From: Diphasiastrum complanatum
Lineage: Eukaryota; Streptophyta; Lycopodiopsida; Lycopodiales; Lycopodiaceae
Assembly: GCA_029204225.1 (NCBI GenBank)
Contig: CM055095.1
Span: forward strand, 43,489,184 to 43,553,183
Length of the DNA stretch: 64,000 nt
Direction of reading: 5' to 3'
Positions 10,161-21,300 of this stretch are shown here, one piece after another. The position numbers and the translations under genes were made by a program. The first letter of the stretch is position 1. Each line of letters begins with the position of its first letter. The notes beneath the pieces are model-generated. The model saw nothing but the letters and a program-made list of their open reading frames with translations, did not search any database and was not told the origin of the DNA.

Positions 10161-11394
10161 TTCTCAGAGACCTCCTCGGTCTAAGGTGAGAGGTGCTCTT
10201 GAGTTGCTCTGTTCGAGTATCTTGGGGATTCGTCAGAATCAGCCAACAGTGTGGTTCCGAGATTTGGCTACTGGGTCTTTCTCTCCGGGATTGGGCAGCT
10301 ATTTCTCGTATTCAAATGAATATGTTGTCAGGCATGATTCGGGCCAAGTCGACTACGCCACATGATATTCTTTGCGCGGAGTTTGCCACCCCTCCCATCA
10401 TTCTCGAGGGGTTTTTTCATATCATACGCCTTCTTCAGCGCATTCAGCATATTCACTCTTCCCACCCGGATAGATATATTGCAGCCGTGCTTTGCTCTTC
10501 TTCTGCTCTTGCTGCTTCCAATACCAATTTCATGGTACAAGCCGGTGGTGGATTTACTACGTTCTTTGGACATCTCTGTCATGGACCTTCCATCGGGCAC
10601 TAATCGGTATATTTGCTGCCAGCTCTTTTGCCATTACATACAACACACATGGGGACCCAACTCAGCTTTCCGACCGCGCCACATTTATTACCAGACACAC
10701 TTTCTTTCCCTTGATCCAGCCGGTTTACCTCTGCTCCCGCTGTATCTCTCATAGTCACTCTCATACGCCTTGCGTTACCGCATTGGACAGCTACGCACCT
10801 TTTCCCATCAGCTTGTTGTTGAGACTGGTCACTGCTGGCGTATCCTGCGTGAGCATAGATTATGTCGCCTCTGTTCTATCCGCTAGCTTGAAGATGAGGC
10901 ATACTTCTTACTTCGATGCCCAGTTTATTATGAGATCTATGGTCGATATTATTGTCTTTATCGGGATGGTCCACATACACTTACCAGTTTTTTCTCTTAT
11001 CCTGATGCTCAGTGTTTGGGGCTTCTTATCCGTGAGATGCTTTTACTTCGTTAGTCACTTTTGCCTCTGCACGATCATATCGGCATAGACTCTCAACAGT
11101 TGCTAGTTACGGGATACTTTCAGACACGAGCCCGTAATGAGGATTCAGATGATGATATTGACATACCTGTCCCACCACTCTTCTTCGCCTGGCCTGAGTT
11201 GTGGGTATCCCTGCTTTCTCCTAGTCATCAGTCTTACCTGGCTTGGGTCGTGGGCATTTTATTGTTTACATTACTTTAGTTCTCATGTACAGTTTTCTTC
11301 AATCTGCACATTGATGATGCTCCCATGCATCTTTGTACATATGTATGTGTCTTATGCACCTATGGGTGCCTTCAAGTCGTTAATAAAGCTTCTT

Positions 11395-11397
<3 letters not shown>
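10160..11397 (+). pseudogene. LINE ORF2 C-terminal part and 3' UTR
   Basis: The sequence encodes, through many frame changes, the region downstream of the LINE reverse transcriptase. At 10690-10750 it matches the better copy at 13060-13110 (here YQTHFLSLDPAGLPLLP). At 10790-11050 it matches the Cys/His-rich C-terminus (cognate of EEHFIFRCPIYYEIRGRYH in the other copy). About 250 bases of 3' UTR follow and end in CTTAT, a hairpin (11356-11369) and TTAATAAAG before a CT array. It may be the 3' continuation of the LINE starting at 7050, or an independent truncated copy. Confidence 0.7.
11356..11369 (+). other. LINE 3'-end hairpin (stem GCACC/GGTGC)
   Basis: A five-base-pair stem GCACC/GGTGC with loop TATG, preceded by CTTAT and followed by GTTAATAAAG and (CT)n. 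It is in the same position as hairpins at 5028, 11548 and 24753, with different but complementary stem bases. Confidence 0.75.

Positions 11398-11480
<83 letters not shown>
11398..11480. repeat. (CT)n microsatellite, LINE tail
   Basis: A CT repeat of about 83 bases with one CA interruption at 11430, directly following the LINE 3' end. Confidence 0.95.
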
Positions 11481-11482
<2 letters not shown>

Positions 11483-11577
11483 GAGGCATTTTGCATGCTC
11501 CTATTTGCACCACACACTTGATAAGTATTAAGTACTTTATGTCTTATATGCCTTTTGGCATGGAAAAGACGTTAATA

Positions 11578-11579
<2 letters not shown>
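11481..11579 (+). mobile_element. 5'-truncated LINE: 3' tail between two CT arrays
   Basis: About 100 bases closely resembling the LINE 3' end at 24690-24790 (shared CACACACTTGATA, GTCTTATATGCC, GGCATGGAAAAGAC). The hairpin at 11548-11561 has stem ATGCC/GGCAT and loop TTTT. It is flanked on both sides by (CT)n and has no coding part. Confidence 0.75.

Positions 11580-11657
<78 letters not shown>
11580..11657. repeat. (CT)n microsatellite between LINE copies
   Basis: About 78 bases of CT repeat. They end the truncated LINE on the left and immediately precede the LINE reverse transcriptase copy on the right. Confidence 0.95.
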
Positions 11658-11658
<1 letters not shown>

Positions 11659-13460
11659 CGCAAAAAACGTGCCTATGATGACTCCGAAGGTAACCATCTT
11701 GTGAACCTCCTTCTCCGCTCCTCCTCTGGTGCCTTTTGGCGTGAGTTTATCCCTCGTGCCCCACCCCCTCTACTGGACGATCTACATATCTGGACCGACT
11801 ATGCTACCCAGCTTTACACTATACCCACTGATACGCCCATCTCCATCTCTCCTCGACCTTCAGACTTTCACCTTTTTCACCCCTGACCTGGTTCAGGTAG
11901 CAATCAAAAAGCTGAAAACCCACCGCACCAGGGACATTGAAGACCTTGAATCTGAGCTATTGATCCACGCCTCCGATACTCTTGCCCCTACCTTATCCAC
12001 TCTCCTTAACCATGCCGTTGTTGAGGGCTTCCCATCCTCTTGGTGCACCAACATCATACATCCTATCCATAAAAATGGTGACCCCATGGTACCTGGTAAT
12101 TACCGCACTATTATGATTGCCACGTTCTTGCGAAGCTATATGGCACCATCCTCCAGTCTGCAGTTAGCTCAGAGGCAGAGTCCAGGAGATTACATGCTTT
12201 GGGTCAGGCAGGGTTCCGCGCACATTATTCCACTACAGATCACATATTCACACTTCGAGCCCTCATTGAGGAAGCTAGACACAAGAGAGAAAAGGTTTAC
12301 TGTTGTTTTGTGGACTTCAGGAAAGCCTTTGATTCTGTCCCACGCTCCTTAATCATCCAGAGACTCCGAGACCTGGGTTTCTCTACAGATATTATCCTAG
12401 CTGTCATGGCTCTCTATGAGAGGGTTTTGGGTTGCTTCCGTCATGGTAGTGGCATATCTGAGCAGATCTGGAGCACTATTGGGGTTAAGCAGGGATGCTC
12501 TCTCTCACCAGTTCTCTTTGGATTATATATTGACGAGCTAGAACAGGTCATCTCTCATTGCGGTGGGGACCGTTGTCGGCTTGGGGACATTCTGATTGCC
12601 ATCCTTCTCTATGTGGATGATGTGGTACTAGTCTCCTGTACCAGAGAGGGATTACAGAGACAGTTGGACTGTTTACACACCTTTTGCACTCAGTGGGGTC
12701 TAGGGGTGAATCTCTCGAAGACCAGAGTTATGGTCTTCAATACCTCTCGGGCCTTCATGCAGCGCCAGGAGCTTACCTTTGACGGACAGCCCCTAGAGGT
12801 GGTGTCTTCATACACTTACCTGGGTGTGCTCTTCTCTGGTCCTACCTTCAGTATGAGACAGGCGGCTACTTCTAGACTTGGGAAGGGCCACTCTTCCCTA
12901 GTCCAGCTGGAGAGACTCCGCTTCCTCATGGAAGTATTTGGTATCACTATCACTGATCTCCCTTTGGGTACACACCAGTAAATTAGATGCTTTTTATACA
13001 GAGCATATCTCGACCGTACTTGGTGACATCAGCTGGGGGTTAAGCCTGACTACTACCGGACTCACTTTCTGGAGCAGGATGCCACTGGTCTTCCAGTTTT
13101 ACCTCGCTATTTGTCCTCTGGGCTATCACACGGTCTCCGTTTCACTTTGGGACAGTTTAGAGTCTCCTCCCATCAGCTGGCTATTGAGACAGGTAGATTC
13201 CAGGGTACACCACGAGAGGAGAGACTATGCCTGCTATGTCCCCTTCATGAGATAGAGTCCGAGGAGCATTTCATCTTCAGATGCCCCATATATTATGAGA
13301 TTAGAGGGAGATATCACTGTCTATTCCGTGACATGCCTACTACACTCAGAGCACTAATTGGTTATGAGGACTCTCGTTGTGTCGCACTTGTGCTACGAGA
13401 GATGGTCTTGCTGCGCCAGGATAACCGTCGCAATGCTTATCATCGAAAGAAATGATATGT
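11658..13460 (+). pseudogene. LINE reverse transcriptase and C-terminal Cys/His region
   Basis: This is the best-preserved LINE reverse transcriptase in the window. It starts inside the endonuclease-RT linker (RKKRAYDDSEGNHLVNLLLR). Motifs in order: AIKKLKTHRTRDIEDL; IIHPIHKNGD with PGNYRTI; GQAGFRAHYSTTDHIFTLR; VYCCFVDFRKAFDSVPR; GVKQGCSLSPVLFGLYID; the catalytic ILLYVDDVVLVS; LGVNLSKTRVMVFNT; and SYTYLGVLFSG. The C-terminus has LCLLCPLHEIESEEH with FRCPIYYEIRG, a Cys/His motif. The longest open stretch is 12199-12981; frameshifts occur near 11890, 12200 and 12970. The enzyme performs target-primed reverse transcription. It lacks a 3' UTR, so it is truncated at both ends. Confidence 0.9.
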
Positions 13461-13463
13461 AGG

Positions 13464-13940
13464 TCAGGATTTTGCAATTGGAACAAGCAATGGGCGATAA
13501 ACAGGTTTCATCCTCTGAATCCACCACTACTATGATCATAGCATTGGAGCAGAAGATTGAACAGCAAAAGGAAGAAACTCTCTCTTGGGCATCGATATTG
13601 AAGAAAGGCACTAAAACTAGTGCTCCCATTACCTCAGTAATTTCAGCCACGATCTAGGAAGAGAAATCCAGGGAACAAAAGGCACTTAATATCAGAGTCA
13701 GAGGGATTCCAGACAAGCAGGATGCCATAGTCGAGGCCAAACGATTTTTGGACACCACACTAGGACACCGGATAGAGGGATTGGACACGGCATGGAGGAC
13801 CACCAAAGATGCGGCCACTTTGATTATGAATTTTACCTCATTGGCTACTAGGCGGGATGCTCTGCGATGTGGAGAGTCTCTCCAGGCGAGCCTTGAGTTT
13901 ATTAGGTCTTTTAGAAAACAACTAGCAAAGAATATGACTT
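13464..13940 (+). pseudogene. Second LINE ORF1 fragment
   Basis: The 13472-13657 part encodes a Glu/Gln-rich helix followed by LSWASILKKG, and after a stop the frame continues with LNIRVRGIPDKQDAIVEAKR, AWRTTKDAATLIMNF and TRRDALRCGESLQ. This is the C-terminal RNA-binding layout of plant LINE ORF1 proteins and parallels the ORF1 at 7050-7865, although the sequences differ clearly. It begins right after the LINE RT copy without an intervening 3' tail. It ends near 13940 where diverged intronic-type repeats begin. Confidence 0.6.
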
Positions 13941-15286
13941 CCTCACGGGAACCTAACTGCTGGGAAAACAATACAACTAACATAACTTAGTTCTAATCAC
14001 AAACAAAAAAGTTAGGGTGAGAAAACCTATTGACAAAGAGAAAGTGCCCAAAGAACAAAGAGTTTGTAGAGAGAAAAAAATCAGCGACTAGAGCAGGCAG
14101 AAAAGTGTTCATGTATTTATTTCCAATTTTTGTTGCAAAAAGATATGAAAGAGATATTTTTCAAAAGTAAAAGTTAGGGTTTCCAAAAACTGGCCAGCAA
14201 AGTAGAGAACTTCTTCCAGGGCACCTAACTACTATGAAACCAATGCAACTAACAGATCTCAATTTTGATCACAAACAAATTCGGCAAAAACTGTCTATTG
14301 AAGGCCAGAGAACAAAATTTCTAGAGATATATTTAGCAACTAAAGAAGGCAACAATGGCTATCGATAGCTCAGGGAGTATGGCAAATGTCTAGAAGGTCC
14401 CACGATCGAAAATAGTTATCTAATTTAAGGGGTTTAAACATAGGCCCATAAAGATAGTTATGAATCCCCAGTAGATTGCAGGTATTAATGTGGCCAAAAA
14501 AGATAAGTATGGACTATGTAATGTATGTCCATAACAGGAGCTGCGAGCCACCTATTCTACCAACCAAGATATCAAGCATGAACGACCTTGTGCTCCCTCC
14601 TACAAGGGAACTTCTCTAAGTGTGACTTGAAGAAGTGCACAATCGCTACCGTTAGAAGTTACCAATTAAGGACTATTCATGGGCGTCTATAGTTTCTAGT
14701 TAACTTTTCCAGTCTCCCATGACAATTTGGTTCCATACTTTCGGTCTTATTCGTTGCAATGCAGTTGGGTTCTTGACCTTGTGACCAAATGACCATATTC
14801 AAATACAAATAATTTGATTTTAGGGATTTGAATGTACATACTAAGGTCCCAAGTGACAAAATGACCTAAGAAGCCAATAAGTCTCCTCAATTGGATCATG
14901 TTTCAGGAGAAGTGAAAATAGATGATTGAACTTCATGCTAGAAGTTGCAAGTACATCATTGCTTTGTTTCTAAACTTTGTTTGGATGTTAATATGTAGTT
15001 GGAAGAAGAAACTATCCTGGAGGCCTATATTTTTTCATGGATCTGAGTTCCAATTGTATCTTATTTGCATAGTTTAAAAGGTGTTGTCGTGTTTTGCCGT
15101 GTTGCTGAATGTTATTTTGAAAGTTTATTGTATTGGTACAATGTTATAACTTTTGATGTGAAGATCTCATAAATTAGGCTTTGAGTGTGCTTCTTAGGAA
15201 GAAACATTTTAGGGAAAAAAATCCTGGTGTTAGGATAATAGCCTCTGAATACTGTAGTCTCAAAGTTTTGCTTTGTGTTGCTTCAG
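13940..15286. other. Non-coding stretch with diverged direct repeats
   Basis: A segment at about 13920-14000 recurs at about 14195-14285 (both with AACTAACA... then ATCACAAACAAA). A further part at 14150-14530 is related to segments at 15980-16270 and 18240-18604 (shared GGTTTCC/GGTTTCT, CCAATGCAACTAA, AAGTATGGACTA). I saw no exon upstream of 15287. The missing 5' exons of the ABC1K gene are therefore either in degenerate sequence here or outside the window. Confidence 0.5.
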
Positions 15287-15393
15287 GTTAATAAAGGTGT
15301 CCAATCGTCTCTCACCCAATTACTAGATGTTGGCATTCTACATGCTGATCCACATCCAGGAAACATGTTGTATACATCAAACAACAACATAGG
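15287..15393 (+). CDS. ABC1K: ABC1K exon a (HADPHPGN motif)
   Basis: The acceptor is TTGCTTCAG before GTTAATAAAGG. The exon encodes QLLDVGILHADPHPGN and ends in ATAGG before donor GTATGT, splitting a Gly codon after base 2. HADPHPGN is diagnostic of ABC1 kinases. Confidence 0.92.
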
Positions 15394-18300
15394 GTATGTT
15401 GATCAAACATTGTCACTTTATTAGTTAAGTTTGTTGGCATTGCCTTGCAAAGGCAATACTACGTGCTTAAATTGGTCAATGGAGTTTATGCAAAAGTCAA
15501 CATTGGAGTCAATGTATTAAACTACAAGGGTATGTGTGCACAAAAAGCTTTGCCACAATGCTAAGGACTTTATTGCAAGAACTTGTTCCATTAGATGCAC
15601 CAAGTTATGAATAACGAAACATTCGGGTCCCTCTCTTTTTCTTGCATGCATCCCTCTGCTCTCAACTTGCACTACACACCAAAATCATTACCAACAACAA
15701 TAATCAAATAAAAATTATTTTTTTGCATTCACAAAATCATTTCATATATGTTTTTTTAATATTGTCATACCTCTACTCATGCACACGCTTGAATAGAGTT
15801 CAATCCTTGAGGTGAGAAAAGGAAATGCTAACCATTATGCCATGGTTTTAATAAGTTATGAGCGCATCTACAAATTTAGCTTGAAAGATAGCAAGTAGCA
15901 TTCATAAAAGTGGAAAAATAAGCATTCACAAGCATTCTCCAAAAAAGAAGACTAATGAAATCAATGGTTTTTGAAAACTGAGCAGATCTCCAACAAAGAT
16001 ATCCAAAACAAAGATGGAACTCCCTTACAAAGAGCTCAAGACTCCAAACAATATATAACAAATTATTAGCCTTAGTCGTCTTTTGTACTAAGCATAAGCT
16101 ACCTCCCTTCAATTGACTTCGAGGAAAATATGAAAATTGAAATATCAAGGCCCAAATTAGAAAGCATATAAAATAATGTTCTAGGGCTTGTCAAATATAA
16201 TGAAAAGTGTGTCCACTAATAACATCCAAAAATAGAGAAGTATGGACTATGTGTGTCCATACACTCCCCAACTTTAAAAAAACATTTTCCTCAATGTTGG
16301 GCTTAAAAAATGACTAAATCTTAAAGACTAGAAGAAAGGCCCCAAGCAAAAGCTATGATAGTAGTCAATCACAAACAAATGTAAAAATAGAACTATCAAA
16401 AAATGAATCGACCAATAGGGATATTGAAGGAGAGGAGATAAGTTGTCACAACAAGTATTCCAAAAGCAACATATAAAAATCCAAAAAGCACAGTACATCA
16501 ACTATAAATCATGCTAGAAATATCGCTAATGTAATGGTCATCATAATACTACTATCAAACAATAAAAAGTCAATGTAGATGCAAGACATGAAGAATTAGA
16601 ACGATGTTGTAAGTCGCTCAAGCCACTCTAATACCCGAAGAATGCCATAAGAAAGTGTCATCATGCAAGATCCCGACAAGTGACATATCCAAAGCCAGTT
16701 ATATGGCCCAAGAATACCACAAAAATGTAAACTTTACAACCATAGCAACAAATCAGCAGTATTATTGGAGACAAAATGGTAGGTAGCACCCAGGAATGCG
16801 AAGAAACTTGAAGTATAATATATACCACTCTAACAAAGAGTTGGAAAGAGCACCTGTGCAACAACCCAAGGCATCCGTAATGCCCAAGAATAGCATTTGA
16901 ACAATGCTCAAGCTTACCGGATATAGTAGGATAGGAATGACCAGAGTCCTTAGAATTAGCATCAAAGCACTCAAGAGCAATACTAAGGCACTTAGCATCA
17001 GTATCATGCATCGTATCAACATTGACTTGTAACTCCTGGTGAACTACTACATTTGAAACATCATAAAAAACATCTAGCAGTGGACCCATAGTGATATAAG
17101 ATCATGTGGAAAGACATCATAATCAGAAGGGTAATCACCTCATTGATGTGTCTGCCACCAAGAGGTACCTCAATATCTTAATTTGCTTGTAGCCAATGCC
17201 ATCATATCGATATCAGAATGTGGTCAAATCTTAAAATAAAAAGCTAGTGCATTTAACCAAGACAATTCAATGTCCCCATAGTCTCCAAAATACACAAACC
17301 AAAATTCTATATTGTTGACGTAAATGAAAAACGGCATCAACAGAGAATAAAATCAATATGTATTGAAGATGGATCATGAGACATATGCAAGCACTGAAAA
17401 GAAAGAAAAAGACAAATATAGACAAGATATGAAAAAGAATTGCCAAAATTTCTTAAAGCAAACAAGACAGTATAGAACGAAACATGAAAATGGAATGCAG
17501 AAGAAGCACAAACCTTGAGGGAGATGATATAGATTGTCACCTCAACGTAGGCTTTACGCAAAATGCTAAAAGGCCGTGATAGCCTTCCTAAAGGTGACAA
17601 AATCCAACAAGTGACAAGTGGTGAAGAAGATGCCAATGTCTAGCAAATAGAGCACCAAGTAAGTAACATTCCTAAGTGTGACAAAAAATACGGCAAATGA
17701 TAGGTGGTGAAGAAGCTGCCAAAATATCCAAATAGTGCACCAAGTACGAAAAAATGCTGCAATAGGTTGGTCAATCGGCTGCCAAAAAGTGAGTGAAGTG
17801 GCTTCAAAGTGTAACATCTTGAAAGGCCGATGTCGATTGCTGAATTGTAAAGTGCAATGAACTTGTTGAGAAACAAAGAATGTAATGATCCAAAAGAGAA
17901 TCTTTCAAAACAAAAAGCAAAATATTTTAGTTTGACTGATGTTTAATCTTTCAAAAACGTCTCTTTTAAAAAGACAAAGTGGATAGAAAATGAATCTTAA
18001 GGATCAAGGAACAATAGGAATTAACAATACCAATCAAATATGTAAAAAAATCAACAATTAAAGAGTGACAAAAATATTACTCTTGAAAACTTTGCAAGAT
18101 CTTTTGATCTAGATCTCCGTTTAACATGAAACTTGGATCAATGTCTTGACTCAGCCTAGTGCTCTTATCCATGCGATTATTTTCAGCTTTTGTTTGCAAA
18201 AAAGGATGAAAAAGATGAGTTCTCCTCTCCCTAACACTGAAAATTAGGGTTTCTAAAAAACGGCCAACAAAGAATATCACTTCACTCATAGTGGCTGTCA

Positions 18301-21300
18301 ACTTGCTACAACACCAATGCAACTAATAGAACTCAGACAGATCTCTAAGAAAGATCTCCGGAAGATAGAACTCCCCTACACGAGGTCAAGAGTCCAAACC
18401 CATAACTAACAAATGAATAGGCTCAATGGCTATTCATACTAAGCAAAAGCTACCTCCCTTCAGTTGACTTGGAGGAGATATGAAAGTTCAAATTTTAGGG
18501 CCCAAATTAGGAATCAGGTAAAATACTGTTGTCAAATATAATAAAAAGTGTGTGTCAACTAGTAATGGCGAAAAATAGAGAAGTATGGACTACGTGTGTC
18601 AATAACACACTACAACCGGGATTTGACAATAGCTAATTACCTTGCTTCCAATCTTAGACAATCACATTCTTTATTCAAGAAATTTGTGGCAATGCCTTTG
18701 TGGGATGCCACAACATTCTTGTTAAAGATGGAGGTTGCTCCATATCTGGAACAGAAATTCACATTGCTGCACACTTTGGATTCACTGCCTAGAAGTGGAG
18801 CAATTTGAAGAGCTTGTTTGCGTACTTTGCACCCCTATGTGACAATTTATTGAGATTTGAGATGCCTTTGTTAGGACGATTAAGAGTTCACTAGCATATC
18901 ATTGCATGATTTTCATGATAAAGCCGTGTAACTATAACAGTGTTGCATAAAAGAGATAAATCCTTCCGATTGTTTGATGCTCACAAATCTGTTAATGCCA
19001 GAAAAATAAATATTTCCAGTGTAAGTAGTGATAAGAGGAGTCATCCTCTGCTAAGATAATGTTTTGAGATTGACAGGTACCTTGACTTTGGGCTGATTTG
19101 CCGCATGGAACGAAAACATCAATATGCCATGATTGCAGCTGTAGCACATCTTGTTAATGGGGAATGGGGATTCCTGACAGATGATTTAGCAGAAATGGAT
19201 GTGCTTAAACCGACAACTGATTGGTTTGGAGTTAGACTGGTAAGCTGATCATAGCCCTGAGTTCTATGGACTTGCACAGTCCGTAAGTTTTGCACGAACA
19301 TGATAAAAAACCAGATATTTTGACCATTCTCAGGTTCGTCAAGTGAAAGAGATAGATAGTCATTGCCTTGATACTTGTTGGATTTTGATGATAATATGAG
19401 CTATTTCTTCACATTTTCACTTGCATCAGAATGTTGATTAATCAGAATAAAGAGTTTTTGGGGTTGAAAGGGCTTGTTTTTAGTTTTGGTACAAATTCAG
19501 ATAATGCAAACAAAGGTTTGAGTTGTTATGATGTTCCTTTACTTCTTGTCAACGAGGAAAACATCTTTTGGAGCTTTACTGATGCTCAGATATGTTTCCC
19601 TTGGTGCTAGGAATCTTTTGCTTTCAAGTCATAGTGAATTGAGTACATGCTAGAATCATAGTGCACCACAACAGTTGTGACTATAAGCCATCTTCGCCAT
19701 AATCCAGCTACATTGTGGTTAGCGTACTAATGTGCCAATTGACTGGCTGTCAGATCACCCAAGTTGCCTGCAGTATTGGGTGATCAAAGTCATGTCCGCT
19801 GCCCTGGGTCCATCGAATCTACTGCCAACTTGCTTGCAGCCAGTCGTGCTTCCCTGCCAACAATTCCTTCTTCCATTATACAAAATCAGAAACGACACTA
19901 TCTACAACTACTACTACTAGACATGCACACATGTCTAGGGGTCTCAAGATTGCAACCAAACGTTTGAAATGTCCAAACGTGAAACGTTTGAAACGCGTTT
20001 CAAACGTTTGGAAAAATCATCCAAACGTTTGAAACGTTTTTACCCACTTTTAAAGTGTAAAATTTAAGATTTTGCATGTCTAAAAAAATGAATATTGCCA
20101 GTTATACTACAAAAATAGTTTCTTTGTGATGCAACTTAGCAAAATTAAATCATTCTAAGTCGTTCATAACAATGATAGCATTTAGCAATAGAAAACCACA
20201 GAACAAGACCATACAAATGTAGATCAAAAATGTATTTAACCAATTGCAAGGAGTTAGGACCACAAATCCTCAATGTATTCATAATCGGAGAGGAGATTAC
20301 ATGAAATTTTGGATTACAGGTCCGTTGTCCACTTAGCACTACTAGGCTCTAGCAAAAAGTAGCAAAATGCAATAATCGACAAACCAAAAAGGATGGTGAT
20401 GATGCATGCATATGCTATAGTATGTCAGTAGCACCAATGCTCTACTCGATGATGTCATCGTCGTCAATAAATACATGCTCGGTAGGCTCATGCTCATCAT
20501 CGTCATCATCCAAATCCCCCAAAGCAATGTCAGTGGGATCAGATGCACCACTTGCCCTTGGAATGTCCCCTCTCTCCTGAAGTTACTCTCTTTCAGCTTC
20601 CAAACCAATCAATCTATCCACATCGTCTTCTGCCTCCAAGTCACTTAGTTTGAGTTCAAGTTTCTGAAATTCACGATTTCTCATTTTTGATAACAACCGA
20701 AGATTGAAATGGATATAAACCAATTTCTCTTGTGTCGCAGGCTTTAATCTGTTTCTCTTTTTTGTGTGCATAAGGGAAAAGGTACTCCAATTCCTCTCAC
20801 ATGGAGAGGCTGTAGAACCCTGTGAAAGGATCCTAATCGCTAGACGCTGTAGCTCAGGTGTGGATGATCCATGTGATTCCCACCACTTCACTCCTGATAC
20901 CCTTTGTGAAGCCAATCTTGCAAGTGGTCGTCCAAACAAACCCTCCATGTTCCTGTATGTGTCCAATTGATCTGCTATCTTGGCTTGCTCCTCAACTTCC
21001 CCTCTAGTGTACCTTTCCAAAACTGTGATCCATCCAGTTGTGACTTCCTCATCACTCTCTTGTCCCATCCCCAACCATTGTGGATGCAACACATACCTTG
21101 CTGCATGGAGAGGTGAGTGCATCATATTCCAACGTTCCATACAAAATTCGTCAATAGTATGACATGATGAGGGGTCGATTACATCACATGCTCTAATACC
21201 CTCCACCATACAATCCATCAACTCATAAATGAATCCCGTGGTGGCTCCCTCTCTATCAGCGACCCTTAGCAACTTCAAGACAGGTTTTAGCAAAGTGATA

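Larger units (their letters stand above)
15394..19076 (+). other. ABC1K intron 3.7 kb with non-coding direct repeats
   Basis: No transposon protein was recognised. A segment at about 15980-16270 is repeated at about 18345-18604, 2.37 kb apart in the same orientation. Shared strings include AAGCTACCTCCCTTCA, GGCCCAAATTAG, CAAATATAAT and AATAGAGAAGTATGGACTA. The right copy extends left to about 18240. The interval (16270-18240) is AT-rich without domains. The layout resembles a diverged LARD-type retroelement with two LTRs. Confidence 0.55.

Noticed and set aside
11137-11886. 249-residue plus-strand frame with Ser-Leu repeats
   Set aside because: Most of it is translated (CT)n plus LINE 3' UTR; only its last part overlaps LINE coding sequence in another frame.
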